Counted from the stretch's first letter, positions 1 to 8,461 are shown. The stretch: 23,270 nucleotides of DNA from CAZLWF01 sp031972835 (GCA_031972835.1 DALYDX010000012.1:1-23270); one strand, 5' to 3'. The notes: generated by a model not told the origin, from the sequence alone. Numbers and translations: made by a program.

Positions 1-1
1 T

Positions 2-322
2 GTTACACATAGAGAATTTACAAAACTTGGAGATATAGATCTTGAAAATGAAATTGAACAATCAAGGGAAGATATAAAAAATATAACAAGTGCATATCCG
101 GAAAGTTTAGCTTACCCTAGAGGTAAGCTAAACGCAAAGATTGTGGAAGTAGTTAGAGTGAGTGGTTTCAAGTACGGCCTTACTGTTAGCGAGGGCGCTG
201 TTGGGAAAAATATAGATTTATTTAGAATACCGAGAATATCTATAGATAGCAGTGTAGACATGCTTAAATTTAAGGCGAAATTATCATCCTTTTATGCTAT
301 AGTCTCGTCATGGCGCGTATAA
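2..322 (+). CDS. Polysaccharide deacetylase (NodB-like), C-terminal part only
   Basis: This open frame enters from the left edge and ends at TAA 320-322, giving 106 residues with no start in the window. The reading contains SLAYPRGKLN followed by VVRVSGFKYGLTVSEGAVG and FRIPRISID. This matches the C-terminal half of NodB-type carbohydrate esterase 4 deacetylases: the YPxG motif, the 'GF..a.t...G' strand and the 'RI.I' end. The metal-binding Asp and HxxxH motifs must lie upstream. Such enzymes remove N- or O-acetyl groups from surface glycans. The 3' end overlaps the next gene by 13 bp in another frame, so it probably heads the plus-strand group of glycan genes. Family assignment is good; substrate is unknown. 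Confidence 0.75.
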   Translation, partial: VTHREFTKLGDIDLENEIEQSREDIKNITSAYPESLAYPRGKLNAKIVEVVRVSGFKYGLTVSEGAVGKNIDLFRIPRISIDSSVDMLKFKAKLSSFYAIVSSWRV

Positions 323-957
323 TTAATTTTCTGAAAAACAATATAAAAGGTAAGACTATCTACCGGATTCTTTTTCAGCAGAGTCTACTGGATGCCAATT
401 TTTTCATAAACGGAACAGTTTTAGATATAGGGTCTGGTGGAAACCCAAGTTATGAAAAATATCTACCTAAAAATATAAAATATACAAAAACAGATTATAC
501 GCAAAAGTCTGGTATAGATAAAGTTTTGGATTTCAATACCAAGTTTGATTTTCCTGATGCAAGTTTTGATACTGTATTTTTATTTCATAATTTGTATATT
601 GCCGAAAATCCAGAATTTACAATGTCTGAAATAAAGAGAGTTTTGAAAGACGGGGGACACTTGCTCGTATCAAATCCATTTACCGCAAATGAAATGCCAG
701 AGCCCCATGATTATGTTCGTTTTTCAAAAGAGGGCTTAGATAGGTTGATTGAAAAAACAGGTTTCAAGATAGTTAAATTTAGAAGGTTGGGAGATAGGTT
801 TTCAGTCTGTGCTTATGCACTGAACCCACTTTTACTCATATGGCCGATTAGATTAGTGGTAAATACGATTGCGCTCATGTTAGACTTTATTATCCCAAAC
901 AAATTAAAAACAAATTATCCTTTTCCATTAGGCTACTTTTATGTCACAAGAAAATAA
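310..957 (+). CDS. Class I SAM-dependent methyltransferase
   Basis: The protein has 215 residues. SAM-binding motif I is visible as VLDIGSGGNP (about 37-46), and the methyltransferase-11 pattern continues with FPDASFDTVFLFHNLYI and EIKRVLKDGGHLLVSNPF. The C-terminus is hydrophobic (about 170-195), which may attach the enzyme to the membrane where lipid-linked glycans are built. It starts inside the end of the deacetylase gene and overlaps the next methyltransferase by 17 bp, so it is translated from a shared mRNA. Its acceptor is probably a sugar or lipid-linked glycan, inferred only from the neighbouring glycosyltransferases. No Shine-Dalgarno sequence precedes the ATG. Confidence 0.85.
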   Translation: MARIINFLKNNIKGKTIYRILFQQSLLDANFFINGTVLDIGSGGNPSYEKYLPKNIKYTKTDYTQKSGIDKVLDFNTKFDFPDASFDTVFLFHNLYIAENPEFTMSEIKRVLKDGGHLLVSNPFTANEMPEPHDYVRFSKEGLDRLIEKTGFKIVKFRRLGDRFSVCAYALNPLLLIWPIRLVVNTIALMLDFIIPNKLKTNYPFPLGYFYVTRK

Positions 958-1600
958 ACTTCAAGTTAAAGAGGGTCATTACAAGAAATGGAGGTACACA
1001 ACACTTCCGAGATTTATTTCATTTTTTTATCAAATTGATTCCGTTGTTAAACTAGATGGTGTAAGTACTATTCTAGAAATAGGTCCAGGAAGTAATTTGG
1101 TTTCAAGAGAATTGGGCAATATTGGATATAAGGTTACAACCTGTGATTTCGACAATAGTGTAGAGCCGGATGTTGTTGCTGATGTTCGAAAGCTGCCTTT
1201 TGAGAATGATTCTTTTGATTGTATTATGGCGTGCCAAGTCCTGGAGCATATACCATTTGAAGATTTTGAGAAAGTTGTCGGGGATCTTGCTCGTATTACG
1301 AAAAAATACGCAATCATATCTCTACCAAACAGATCAACCGGTTTTGAGTTGGTTTTTAAAATGCCGTTTATGCAGACTCTTTTTAAAAGACGTTTCTTTG
1401 ATTTAAATATTGAATTTCCTGTTAGGTTTCCTGGATTTGCAGAATCTGATCAGCACTATTGGGAGATTGACCATTTTACAACATCAAAAAAGAAAGTTAG
1501 GCAAATTTTTGGACGTCATTTTGCGATAAAAGATGAATTTCAGCCACCACTAAACAAGTATCATAGATTTTTTATCCTTGAGAAAAATGGACAAAAATAA
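941..1600 (+). CDS. Class I SAM-dependent methyltransferase
   Basis: The protein has 219 residues with motif I ILEIGPGSN (about 44-52), an acidic strand-2 end (TTCDFD), and motif 'LPFENDSFDCIMACQVLEHI' typical of methyltransferase-11 enzymes. The second half (about 125-219) is unlike a plain methyltransferase core: it is aromatic- and basic-rich and probably forms the acceptor site. The start overlaps the preceding gene by 17 bp, and the end overlaps the GT4 gene by 14 bp. It is likely a glycan-modifying enzyme, by context. The two adjacent methyltransferases differ clearly in sequence, so this is not a simple recent duplication. Confidence 0.85.
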   Translation: MSQENKLQVKEGHYKKWRYTTLPRFISFFYQIDSVVKLDGVSTILEIGPGSNLVSRELGNIGYKVTTCDFDNSVEPDVVADVRKLPFENDSFDCIMACQVLEHIPFEDFEKVVGDLARITKKYAIISLPNRSTGFELVFKMPFMQTLFKRRFFDLNIEFPVRFPGFAESDQHYWEIDHFTTSKKKVRQIFGRHFAIKDEFQPPLNKYHRFFILEKNGQK

Positions 1601-2735
1601 GAAAATTAAAATAGTTATTGTCACGAATGATCTTGTTGTTGGGGGTGTCCAGAAACTTATTGTCGACCAGGCAACATTGCTCGATAGAAATATTTTCGAT
1701 TTATCGGTTGTTTCTCTGTCGCAGTTTCCAGGTAAGACTGATTTTTATGATCTTATACCAAAAGATATTCCTATTTATAAATTAAATTTCAAGCGTTTTT
1801 TCGATTTAAAACAATGGAAAAATCTTATTGTGATTATTAGAGATGAAAAACCTGACATAGTTAAATCCAGTTTGTTTTTTAGTAACATCATAGTTCTTTC
1901 TCTAAAACCATTTTTTGGATATAAGGTTGTATCCGCTGAGCACAATACTGACTTGAGGCGACCTTGGCACGTGCGTGCGCTGAACAGATTCTTTTCTATG
2001 TTTTCCTATACTATTGTTGCGGATTCAAATGGTGTCGTAGATATTATTTCAAAGACAGAGGATATTCCAAAGAAAAAATTTACTGTTATCTACAATGGAG
2101 TTGAGCTGGGTCCTATAAAAAATGCGATCGAAAATTATGGTCCACAAAAGGAAGAGGTGCGAGGCGAAATTGGTCTAAGTTTAAATGATAAGGTTTTTCT
2201 GAATGTCGCACGGCTTTCAGTACAAAAGAATCACCGTCTTATGATCGATGCGTTTTCACGTGTTGCCAATGAAAACCCAAATGCAAAGTTGGTTATCATC
2301 GGGGATGGACCATTAAGAGGCGATATTGAAGACCAGATAAAGAGTCTAGGGCTATCTAAAAGTGTTATTTTGCTCGGCGAGAGAAAAGATATATATCGTT
2401 TCTATGCAGTTTCAGATTTCTTCCTACTTACCTCTGTGCGTGAAGGGTTTTGTATCTCTGCGATGAATGGTCTTGCTTTTGGATTGCCACTTATCTCTAC
2501 TCGCGTAGCCGGTGTTAGTGAGTATCTACAGGATGGTAGAAATGGACTTTTTATTCCAAATGATCCATCTGGTGCAGGTGAAATTATAAATAAAATATTA
2601 TCACTCGATGATACCGTACTCGATTCTTACAAGAAAGCAGCTTTAATTAGTGCCGAGCTTTTCGGTGTTGACGCTTATATTAAAAGATACGAAGAGTTAT
2701 TTGTTAGAGTTTATGATAGAAAAAATTCTCGCTGA
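1587..2735 (+). CDS. GT4-family glycosyltransferase (GT-B fold)
   Basis: From ATG 1587 the protein has 382 residues; a TTG nine bases upstream is also open, but ATG is preferred. The N-terminus KIVIVTNDLVVGGVQKL carries the glycine-rich acceptor-side loop of GT4 enzymes. The C-terminal domain has FLNVARLSVQKNH, LVIIGDGPLR, ILLGERKDI and the donor-binding block REGFCISAMNGLAFGLPLISTRVAGVSEYL. The usual EX7E motif is incomplete: Glu286 is present but the second position (294) is Asn. It probably transfers a sugar from a nucleotide donor to a growing lipid-linked glycan at the inner membrane face. It overlaps the methyltransferase before it by 14 bp, and its last 39 bp overlap the convergent TagB-like gene. 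Confidence 0.88.
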   Translation: MDKNKKIKIVIVTNDLVVGGVQKLIVDQATLLDRNIFDLSVVSLSQFPGKTDFYDLIPKDIPIYKLNFKRFFDLKQWKNLIVIIRDEKPDIVKSSLFFSNIIVLSLKPFFGYKVVSAEHNTDLRRPWHVRALNRFFSMFSYTIVADSNGVVDIISKTEDIPKKKFTVIYNGVELGPIKNAIENYGPQKEEVRGEIGLSLNDKVFLNVARLSVQKNHRLMIDAFSRVANENPNAKLVIIGDGPLRGDIEDQIKSLGLSKSVILLGERKDIYRFYAVSDFFLLTSVREGFCISAMNGLAFGLPLISTRVAGVSEYLQDGRNGLFIPNDPSGAGEIINKILSLDDTVLDSYKKAALISAELFGVDAYIKRYEELFVRVYDRKNSR

Positions 2736-3824
2736 TGAATTAGCGTCTTTATGTGTGTGATATAGATCTCTTACATTAGCTCGGGCTTCTACCCAGTCAT
2801 CTTTTTTGTTTAATAATTTTTCAATCTCTATAAACAAATCATCTTCATTTTTTATCTTTGCTCCTGGCATATGAGATTCGTAGTCATCTATCAACCCCTC
2901 TTTTGTATGATAAGACTCGATATCGTATACATAAAAGATAATCGGCCTATCAAGAAGCAGGAAATCTACATATGATGATGAGTAGTCTGTTATAAGCATG
3001 TCCATGTATGGCATAAGGGAGTTTATATCGCACTCAGGCATATCTATTATTGTGTCACTTACCGAGAGAGATTTGCGCGCTCTGTATTTTGTATGGAGTG
3101 ATACTAAAAAGATAACATTGTTTTTTTTTGCAAATAAAGATGCTCTGTCTCTATTGAAACGGTCTTCCGGGTTAAAATCTTTATCTCCACGTCGAAATGT
3201 CGGAGCGTACATGATTATTTTTTTACCGTCTTTTCTGTGTGTCTCCAATATATCCACCAACTTTTTTTCTTCTTGAGAGAAATATATTTTTGCTTTATCG
3301 AAAAATTGGTCGTTGCGAGAATATCCAGCAACACACATATGTGCGCCACTAGTGAATTCGACAGGGAGTAGGGAATTTGTAAATTCTGATGTTCCAAAAA
3401 TAAAATCATTTTTGATATAAGGGGCTTGCGCGTACCCCTTTTTCTTTAGACCTTTACCATGAAGAAGTTGTACAATTTTTGCACCTCGAGAAAGGAAGGC
3501 ATTGTATTTCTGTAAAAATGCGTCAATTACTACGTATCCTGCACGAAGTGAGTACCATATACCCAAGATACTTTTTTCATAATATGATCTGAAACCTTCA
3601 CTCCGGAGTTTCCTCGCCAAGTCTCTGTCTTTTGAAAGCCATACTGATCTTATCTCAGGGTGTTCTCTTTGAATGTATAGAAAAAAGTGTTTTGCGTTGT
3701 CAGCAAAAATCTCACCACTTGCTGATTTGTGCCATCCAATAAACACAAATACATCTTTCTGTCTCGGGTAGAACCTCGATAGAGTATCCATGGATTTGTT
3801 GATTATTTTTTCTAGCTTATTCAT
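2697..3824 (-). CDS. CDP-glycerol glycerophosphotransferase family protein (TagB/TagF-like)
   Basis: The protein has 375 residues and reads as a Glyphos_transf (TagB/TagF) enzyme. The motifs in order are VVIDAFLQKYNAF (about 98-110), QLLHGKGLKKKGY (119-131, His122), MYAPTFRRG (205-213), LVSLHTKYR (240-248, His244), and DMLITDYSSSYVDFLLLDRPIIFY (275-298). The two His and the DYSS motif are those used by family members to bind the CDP-polyol donor and transfer polyol-phosphate to a lipid-linked acceptor, as in teichoic acid synthesis. It overlaps the nucleotidyltransferase upstream by 8 bp, which suggests that gene supplies the CDP-activated donor. It is the last gene of the minus-strand operon; no terminator is visible and its 3' end runs into the convergent GT4 gene. 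The exact polyol is unknown. Confidence 0.9.
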   Translation of the reverse strand: MNKLEKIINKSMDTLSRFYPRQKDVFVFIGWHKSASGEIFADNAKHFFLYIQREHPEIRSVWLSKDRDLARKLRSEGFRSYYEKSILGIWYSLRAGYVVIDAFLQKYNAFLSRGAKIVQLLHGKGLKKKGYAQAPYIKNDFIFGTSEFTNSLLPVEFTSGAHMCVAGYSRNDQFFDKAKIYFSQEEKKLVDILETHRKDGKKIIMYAPTFRRGDKDFNPEDRFNRDRASLFAKKNNVIFLVSLHTKYRARKSLSVSDTIIDMPECDINSLMPYMDMLITDYSSSYVDFLLLDRPIIFYVYDIESYHTKEGLIDDYESHMPGAKIKNEDDLFIEIEKLLNKKDDWVEARANVRDLYHTHKDANSSARIFSIINSNK

Positions 3825-4536
3825 TGAATTTTTCTTTTGCCTCTATATAATCTTCAGGAGTATCTATCTCGATTGCTTTTAGCTCAGTAACGTCTAATGC
3901 ATAAATAGGTGTATTTGTATTATTTGTCACATGATTGAGTAGGTCGATTGCAAAATGATATCTGAAGTTCTCTTTACCTAGAGATTCAATTGTACTTTTA
4001 ATTTTTTCGATAAAATCTTTTGTAAGTTTTGTTACTCCTATGAATTCGCCATGATTTTCATCTTCTGGTATCTTCTTGCTTATAAGTTCGATTATAGAAT
4101 CTTCCTTCAAAATTACATTTACCTGCTCTTCATCCCATGGAGTTTTCTGGATCGCAGTAATTGAGCCTCGGGTATCTTCTACAATCATTTTCAATATTTC
4201 TTTGTCATAGAAGACGTCTCCATTTAGATATATAGAATCTTCGTCTAGGTGGGGAAGGGAGGCTATGATTCCATATGCTGGCTTAGAATCTCTGTACTCA
4301 CTGTTGTGCGCGAATACGATATTTTTTTCTGGAAAATTAGATAGAACAAAACTCTCTATTTTATCGTTTAGGTGTCCTGTGACTATGACAATTTTATTTA
4401 TGCCAAGTTCATGTAAAGTTTCAATCTGGTGTGCCAAAATAGCCTTACCGTTGACTTCAAGTAAGGGTTTAGGGATTTCGTCAGTATGAGGGGAGAGTCT
4501 TGTGCCAAGTCCTCCTGCAAGTATTAGTGCGATCAT
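3817..4536 (-). CDS. Sugar/polyol-phosphate nucleotidyltransferase (LicC/cytidylyltransferase-like)
   Basis: The protein has 239 residues with the nucleotidyltransferase signature LILAGGLGTRLSPHT (about 4-18), the PKPLLEVNGKAIL segment (22-34), KIVIVTGHL, and the metal-binding YLNGDVFY (Gly106-Asp107). The short length and the end 'AIEIDTPEDYIEAKEKF' resemble LicC-type phosphocholine or polyol-phosphate cytidylyltransferases more than long UTP-glucose-1-phosphate enzymes. It starts with a 4-bp ATGA overlap with the deacetylase stop and ends 8 bp inside the TagB-like gene, so the three are translationally coupled. The likely reaction is NTP + phospho-substrate giving NDP-substrate + PPi. CTP as the nucleotide is inferred from the TagB neighbour, not read from a motif. 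Confidence 0.85.
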   Translation of the reverse strand: MIALILAGGLGTRLSPHTDEIPKPLLEVNGKAILAHQIETLHELGINKIVIVTGHLNDKIESFVLSNFPEKNIVFAHNSEYRDSKPAYGIIASLPHLDEDSIYLNGDVFYDKEILKMIVEDTRGSITAIQKTPWDEEQVNVILKEDSIIELISKKIPEDENHGEFIGVTKLTKDFIEKIKSTIESLGKENFRYHFAIDLLNHVTNNTNTPIYALDVTELKAIEIDTPEDYIEAKEKFNE

Positions 4537-5393
4537 AATTTCAAAAAAGTGTTCTCAACAGATTCAAATATATAACAATCTGCCAGTTTTTCAAACTTTT
4601 TGAAACTTCTATTTACACCAAAATATTTGAGCTTTCTTTTCAGCCAAGGTCCTGATTTTATCTCTGGAGTTCTACTTTCAAGTTCGTGTGGATGTAGATA
4701 TATAATAGGTGATTGTCCGTTTTTGATTTTTCTAGATAAAATATATTTGAATATGAAAAATGGCAATATTCTAAAGTAGATACCTCCAGCAAAGGGCAGT
4801 CTACCAAAAATTGTACTGTATATAGATAAAGGTATTTCAGTTACAGAAGATGTAGAGTTATCTATAAAGATATTTTTTGTATCAATTTTATATTTTTGTG
4901 TTGGAAATTTTTTACTGCCATACTCTTTCATGTTTATAGGAAAAGCACTCGCATCGTATTTTAATCCAGCTTCTCCTAATAAGCCTACAATCCAATTAGA
5001 CTTTTCACACAATGAAAAATGGGGTGCTCTGAAACCCAGGACTTTTTTACCTGTTATATTTTCTATGTCTTTTATATGTGATAGAAAAAGATCTCTATAT
5101 TCTGAATAGTTTGTTTCTGTGAGTTTTAGGTGTCTTACGCCATGTGAGCCTACCTCATGGCCTTCGTCTGAGATTTTTTTGACGGTGTCTGGATGTTTTC
5201 TAACTACATTGTCTGTTACAAAGAAGGTTGCATGTCCACCTTTATTTTTTAATAAGAGAAGTATTTTCTCGATTGATTCCTCAAAGTAGTCTTTTTGTTC
5301 CAGTATATCTTTTGTTATATACGGCTTCATCCATACACCTTCATCCCAGGTTTCTACATCAAAAGTAAGGGTAATATTTTTATTTGAATACAT
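4533..5393 (-). CDS. Polysaccharide deacetylase (NodB/DUF3473 type)
   Basis: The protein has 286 residues with a complete NodB core: LTFDVETWDEG (Asp12 and nearby Glu14), HATFFVTDNVV (54-64), HEVGSHGVRHL (His84 and His88 metal ligands), and LGFRAPHFSL (119-128). The later SVTEIPLS, LPFAGGIYFRILP and IIYLHPHE segments are typical of the longer DUF3473/XrtA-associated deacetylases of exopolysaccharide loci. No signal peptide is evident, so it may act on a lipid-linked precursor in the cytoplasm. Its start lies 14 bp inside the GtrA gene, and its stop overlaps the nucleotidyltransferase start (ATGA). The likely activity is N-deacetylation of an amino sugar; the substrate is unknown. Confidence 0.9.
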   Translation of the reverse strand: MYSNKNITLTFDVETWDEGVWMKPYITKDILEQKDYFEESIEKILLLLKNKGGHATFFVTDNVVRKHPDTVKKISDEGHEVGSHGVRHLKLTETNYSEYRDLFLSHIKDIENITGKKVLGFRAPHFSLCEKSNWIVGLLGEAGLKYDASAFPINMKEYGSKKFPTQKYKIDTKNIFIDNSTSSVTEIPLSIYSTIFGRLPFAGGIYFRILPFFIFKYILSRKIKNGQSPIIYLHPHELESRTPEIKSGPWLKRKLKYFGVNRSFKKFEKLADCYIFESVENTFLKL

Positions 5394-5754
5394 AGTATTT
5401 GTTTAAGGCGAACCTTACTCCTCCCAAGAAGACAGTATTTAGTATGGACGCATATATATAATGTATACCTAAGTTACTAGTTAGAAATAAAAAAAGTAGA
5501 TTGTTTGCTACCCAGGAGAATACCAGTATATGTGAAAATCTGAACAAAGTTTCTTTGGAGTGGTCTTTTTTAAATACAAAATTTAGATAGCTTACATAAA
5601 CTCCGATATATACCAGTGTGAGTATTATTGCATAAGATATTTTTTCATTTAGATTGTATACATCAACAGATACATACATAAAAGCAATGATTATAATTTG
5701 ACTCACAATCATCGTAAGGCCGTATTTGGTTAGCTGGAGAAATAAGTTTTTCAT
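5380..5754 (-). CDS. GtrA-family membrane protein
   Basis: From ATG 5754 the protein has 124 residues and four predicted membrane helices (about 8-30, 40-60, 74-93, 98-113). The layout fits the GtrA family: LTKYGLTMIVSQ at the start, VSYLNFVFK in the middle loop, and a C-terminal NKYYVF end. GtrA proteins are thought to move or hold undecaprenyl-phosphate-linked sugars for transfer outside the cytoplasm. I chose this start over a TTG 27 bases upstream because ATG 5754 forms an exact 4-bp ATGA overlap with the methyltransferase stop. It belongs functionally with the DPM1-like GT2 and the GT39-like gene in the same operon, which would make and use a lipid-linked sugar. Confidence 0.85.
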   Translation of the reverse strand: MKNLFLQLTKYGLTMIVSQIIIIAFMYVSVDVYNLNEKISYAIILTLVYIGVYVSYLNFVFKKDHSKETLFRFSHILVFSWVANNLLFLFLTSNLGIHYIYASILNTVFLGGVRFALNKYYVFK

Positions 5755-6350
5755 CTCTTTTTCGCTAGTACAATAGTCCAAGGTATAGAACTTTTTATAT
5801 CTACAATATCAAATTCTTTTGAAACAAATTTACCCATTTTGCTTTTTGACCAATGATTTATATGGCCAGGTGTATTACCGAAGTCTTTTAAGTATGAACC
5901 TCTGCACATATTTAAAATTCTCCATAAAGGTTCTCTAGGGACACTTATTATTGCGTATTTTTTAGTAACACGATGAAGTTCCTTTAAGGCTTCTTCTGGA
6001 TCTTCTAAATGCTCCATAACCTCAAGGCAGAAAACTAAATCGAATGAATTATCTTGATGGCTCAATTTATATATTGATTCTGTAGAAAAGGATACGTTGT
6101 TGTTTTTTGATCCAGCTATCTTAACTAATTCTGGGTCAATGTCTGATGCAAAGAAGGGGACTTCTTTGTTGAAATATCCTCGGAGTATGTCGGTAGAATA
6201 ACCAGCCCCGCACCCTATCTCAGCGACAGAGCCCACGTCGCTAGGTATTGTTTTGGATATTGTAGAAAAGAATCTTTTTAGTAGAAATGCACCTATTTTA
6301 CCGGATTTTTTATATTTGTCTGTAAATTGTGTGACTCTTCTATTTTCCAT
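5751..6350 (-). CDS. Class I SAM-dependent methyltransferase
   Basis: The protein has 199 residues. Motif I is SVAEIGCGAGYSTDIL (about 41-56), strand 2 ends in FASDIDPELV, and the post-I block QDNSFDLVFCLEVMEHLEDPEEALKEL matches methyltransferase-11 enzymes. It ends with a short 'IVLAKKR' strand. It overlaps the GT2 gene upstream by 11 bp and GtrA downstream by 4 bp, so it is well inside the minus-strand operon. The acceptor is unknown; O-methylation of a glycan or modification of a lipid carrier are both compatible with the context. Confidence 0.87.
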   Translation of the reverse strand: MENRRVTQFTDKYKKSGKIGAFLLKRFFSTISKTIPSDVGSVAEIGCGAGYSTDILRGYFNKEVPFFASDIDPELVKIAGSKNNNVSFSTESIYKLSHQDNSFDLVFCLEVMEHLEDPEEALKELHRVTKKYAIISVPREPLWRILNMCRGSYLKDFGNTPGHINHWSKSKMGKFVSKEFDIVDIKSSIPWTIVLAKKR

Positions 6351-7305
6351 ATAAATTTTTTTTCGCTAGATATAACTGTTCTTCTATTGTTAATTGTATT
6401 CTGCTGGTTACTTGGAGTAGCATACCCACTGAGTACATTATTATTCCTCCTGATCCAAGAAATAGGCTCAAGACACCAATCCACTTATAAGGAGTTACTG
6501 TTCCAGTGTGTTTGTCCCAGATAAACACAAAGATTGCTCCTGCTAAACTTAAAACAAAAAACAAATTACCTATTTTTGAGAAAAGACGCATTGGCGCATA
6601 GAGAATCATGAATTTCAATATTATCTTTATTGATTTTGAGATATAAGAAAAGACACTACTTACCATTTTTGATTTTCTATCTTTGTAATATACGGTTGTT
6701 ATAGGTATCTCTGCAATAGACAATTTCTTTATACCTAGATTCATAAAAACTTCTTGGGTATATGTGAAGTCTGAAAATGTGTGTAGATGCAACATTGCTT
6801 CGCGATTGTATCCTCGGAAACCACAGGTAACATCGCTAAATTTCTTTTTTAATACAGAACTTATGTACCGTGCACCTATTTTGTTTCCGATTTTTTTTAT
6901 TTTACTTATATTCGTCGTCTGTGACTCTGGCAGAAAGCGTGAACCTGTAACAAAATCCGCTTCATTTTTCTCTAGCATCTCGATAAATTTTACGATCTCT
7001 GATTCCTTGAATTGCTTGTCTGAGTCAATCGTAATTAAGATTTCGTAATTATTTTTTCTCGCATATTCCAATGCTTCTCTAAAAACAGAACCCAAGCCTT
7101 TTTTTTCTTTGAAACTAATTACAAAAGCTCCAGATTTTTCTGCTTCGGATCTTGTGTTATCGGTTGACCCATCATCAACAACCAAAAAGTCTACTTTTTT
7201 AGAATTTTTAGAAAGCTCTTTTTTAGATTCCTCGATAACAGAGGCAATTGTTTTTGCCTCGTTTCTTGCCGGTAAAAATATTAAAATTTTATTTTTTTCT
7301 TGCAT
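6340..7305 (-). CDS. GT2-family glycosyltransferase, DPM1/polyprenyl-phosphate sugar synthase-like
   Basis: The protein has 321 residues. The GT-A domain shows LIFLPARNEAKTI (about 8-20), FLVVDDGSTDN (40-50), ITIDSDKQF (91-99, the DxD metal site Asp94/Asp96), GSRFLP (121-126) and the DPM1-like block SDVTCGFRGYNREAM (157-171). Two membrane helices follow (about 246-263 and 274-298). This resembles bacterial polyprenyl-phosphate glucose or mannose synthases (GtrB/Dpm1 type). It likely moves a sugar from a nucleotide donor to undecaprenyl phosphate at the inner membrane face, feeding the GT39-like enzyme encoded 17 bp upstream (overlapping) with GtrA as helper. Confidence 0.9.
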   Translation of the reverse strand: MQEKNKILIFLPARNEAKTIASVIEESKKELSKNSKKVDFLVVDDGSTDNTRSEAEKSGAFVISFKEKKGLGSVFREALEYARKNNYEILITIDSDKQFKESEIVKFIEMLEKNEADFVTGSRFLPESQTTNISKIKKIGNKIGARYISSVLKKKFSDVTCGFRGYNREAMLHLHTFSDFTYTQEVFMNLGIKKLSIAEIPITTVYYKDRKSKMVSSVFSYISKSIKIILKFMILYAPMRLFSKIGNLFFVLSLAGAIFVFIWDKHTGTVTPYKWIGVLSLFLGSGGIIMYSVGMLLQVTSRIQLTIEEQLYLAKKNLYGK

Positions 7306-8461
7306 AAAAATGTTTTTTCATTCTATCGATACCTATCGTTGCCAGTATAATCACAAACGGTATTATGGGCAAGGTATATCTAGGGAAAGGGAAAAGTACT
7401 GTATGTACTGCCCAGAAATACAATATTATTATTGTTAAAAAGAGGACAATTTTTTCTTTGCGATACAGGATGGCAGCCAATAGAGCTATTGCCAGGATTA
7501 CAAAGAACATTATTTTATATAACACAACTACATATTCTGCTTTTGGATATTTTTCTTTTAAAATTTCCAGATGATAACCACTTGCTCCAGGATCCCAAAA
7601 TAGATATATATTCCTCGCTTTAGCTTTTAGAAGATTTGAAAAAGCATTTTCATCTTTAGCTGTATTTTCACTAGGTAGGTAAGATAGTGTTTTATTTGCT
7701 TTGTTAAAAACAAAGGATAAGTTAGATGCAACAGGGATCACTCTGTCATATTTTACTTTTACATATATCTCCCAAGGCAATATGGTTATTGTTGCGATCA
7801 TTAAAACTAGAAAGTATTTTTTCCATGGAACTGAAAATTCTCCGAATAATTTTGGTAGTTTCTTTATAAAAGAAAGACCAATAAATATCCACGGCAATAA
7901 AAGTATCGCTACCGGTCGGGCTAAGATTGCAAGTCCAAATAATATACCGGTAAATACCACAAGACGCTTTCTGGATTCATTGTCTATTTTTAAAAACAAA
8001 AATACGGAAAGGGCCAACAGAAAAGAATATAGTATCTCAGAGCTTACAAGCTGTGAGTAGAGTATAAAATATGGCCAAAACAATACTGCTAGTGAAGAGA
8101 CGAGTGCTAGTCCAGTAGGAATTTTTAAGTTTTTTTTCAATATTAAAAAAACTAAAGTTGATATTCCAAAAACTAGTAAATTTTGAATAAAATATACACC
8201 AGGGAAGAATCCTATGTGAGTAATTTTATATATAATTGATAAGAAGATTGGATATAGAGGTGGGTATAATATCAGGTCTACTGATATTGGTATATAGGTA
8301 AAACTTGAAACAATACTCGTTGCTATATCGCTATAGTCTTTTGAGTCTGATATTACCGGAAGTGCAGGAATAATTTTTAGAAAAAGAAGACTAAGTCCAA
8401 TTGAAAGTATCGAAAGTAAAATAATAGTTAATATTTTTTTATTTTTATTTAAATAGTTCAT
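7289..8461 (-). CDS. GT39/ArnT-like integral membrane glycosyltransferase
   Basis: The protein has 390 residues and is mostly hydrophobic with around nine to eleven membrane helices. The first external loop holds ISDSKDYSDIATSI (about 37-50); an acidic pair in this place is characteristic of the dolichyl-phosphate-mannose-mannosyltransferase (PMT_2) clan. The downstream segment YPPLYPIFLSIIYKI and the later GLAILARPVAILLLPW are also usual in that clan. Such enzymes use a polyprenyl-phosphate sugar and transfer it on the outer membrane face. The gene overlaps the DPM1-like GT2 by 17 bp and lies 1 bp after the flippase gene. Acceptor (glycan or protein) cannot be told from sequence. Confidence 0.8.
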   Translation of the reverse strand: MNYLNKNKKILTIILLSILSIGLSLLFLKIIPALPVISDSKDYSDIATSIVSSFTYIPISVDLILYPPLYPIFLSIIYKITHIGFFPGVYFIQNLLVFGISTLVFLILKKNLKIPTGLALVSSLAVLFWPYFILYSQLVSSEILYSFLLALSVFLFLKIDNESRKRLVVFTGILFGLAILARPVAILLLPWIFIGLSFIKKLPKLFGEFSVPWKKYFLVLMIATITILPWEIYVKVKYDRVIPVASNLSFVFNKANKTLSYLPSENTAKDENAFSNLLKAKARNIYLFWDPGASGYHLEILKEKYPKAEYVVVLYKIMFFVILAIALLAAILYRKEKIVLFLTIIILYFWAVHTVLFPFPRYTLPIIPFVIILATIGIDRMKKHFYARKK

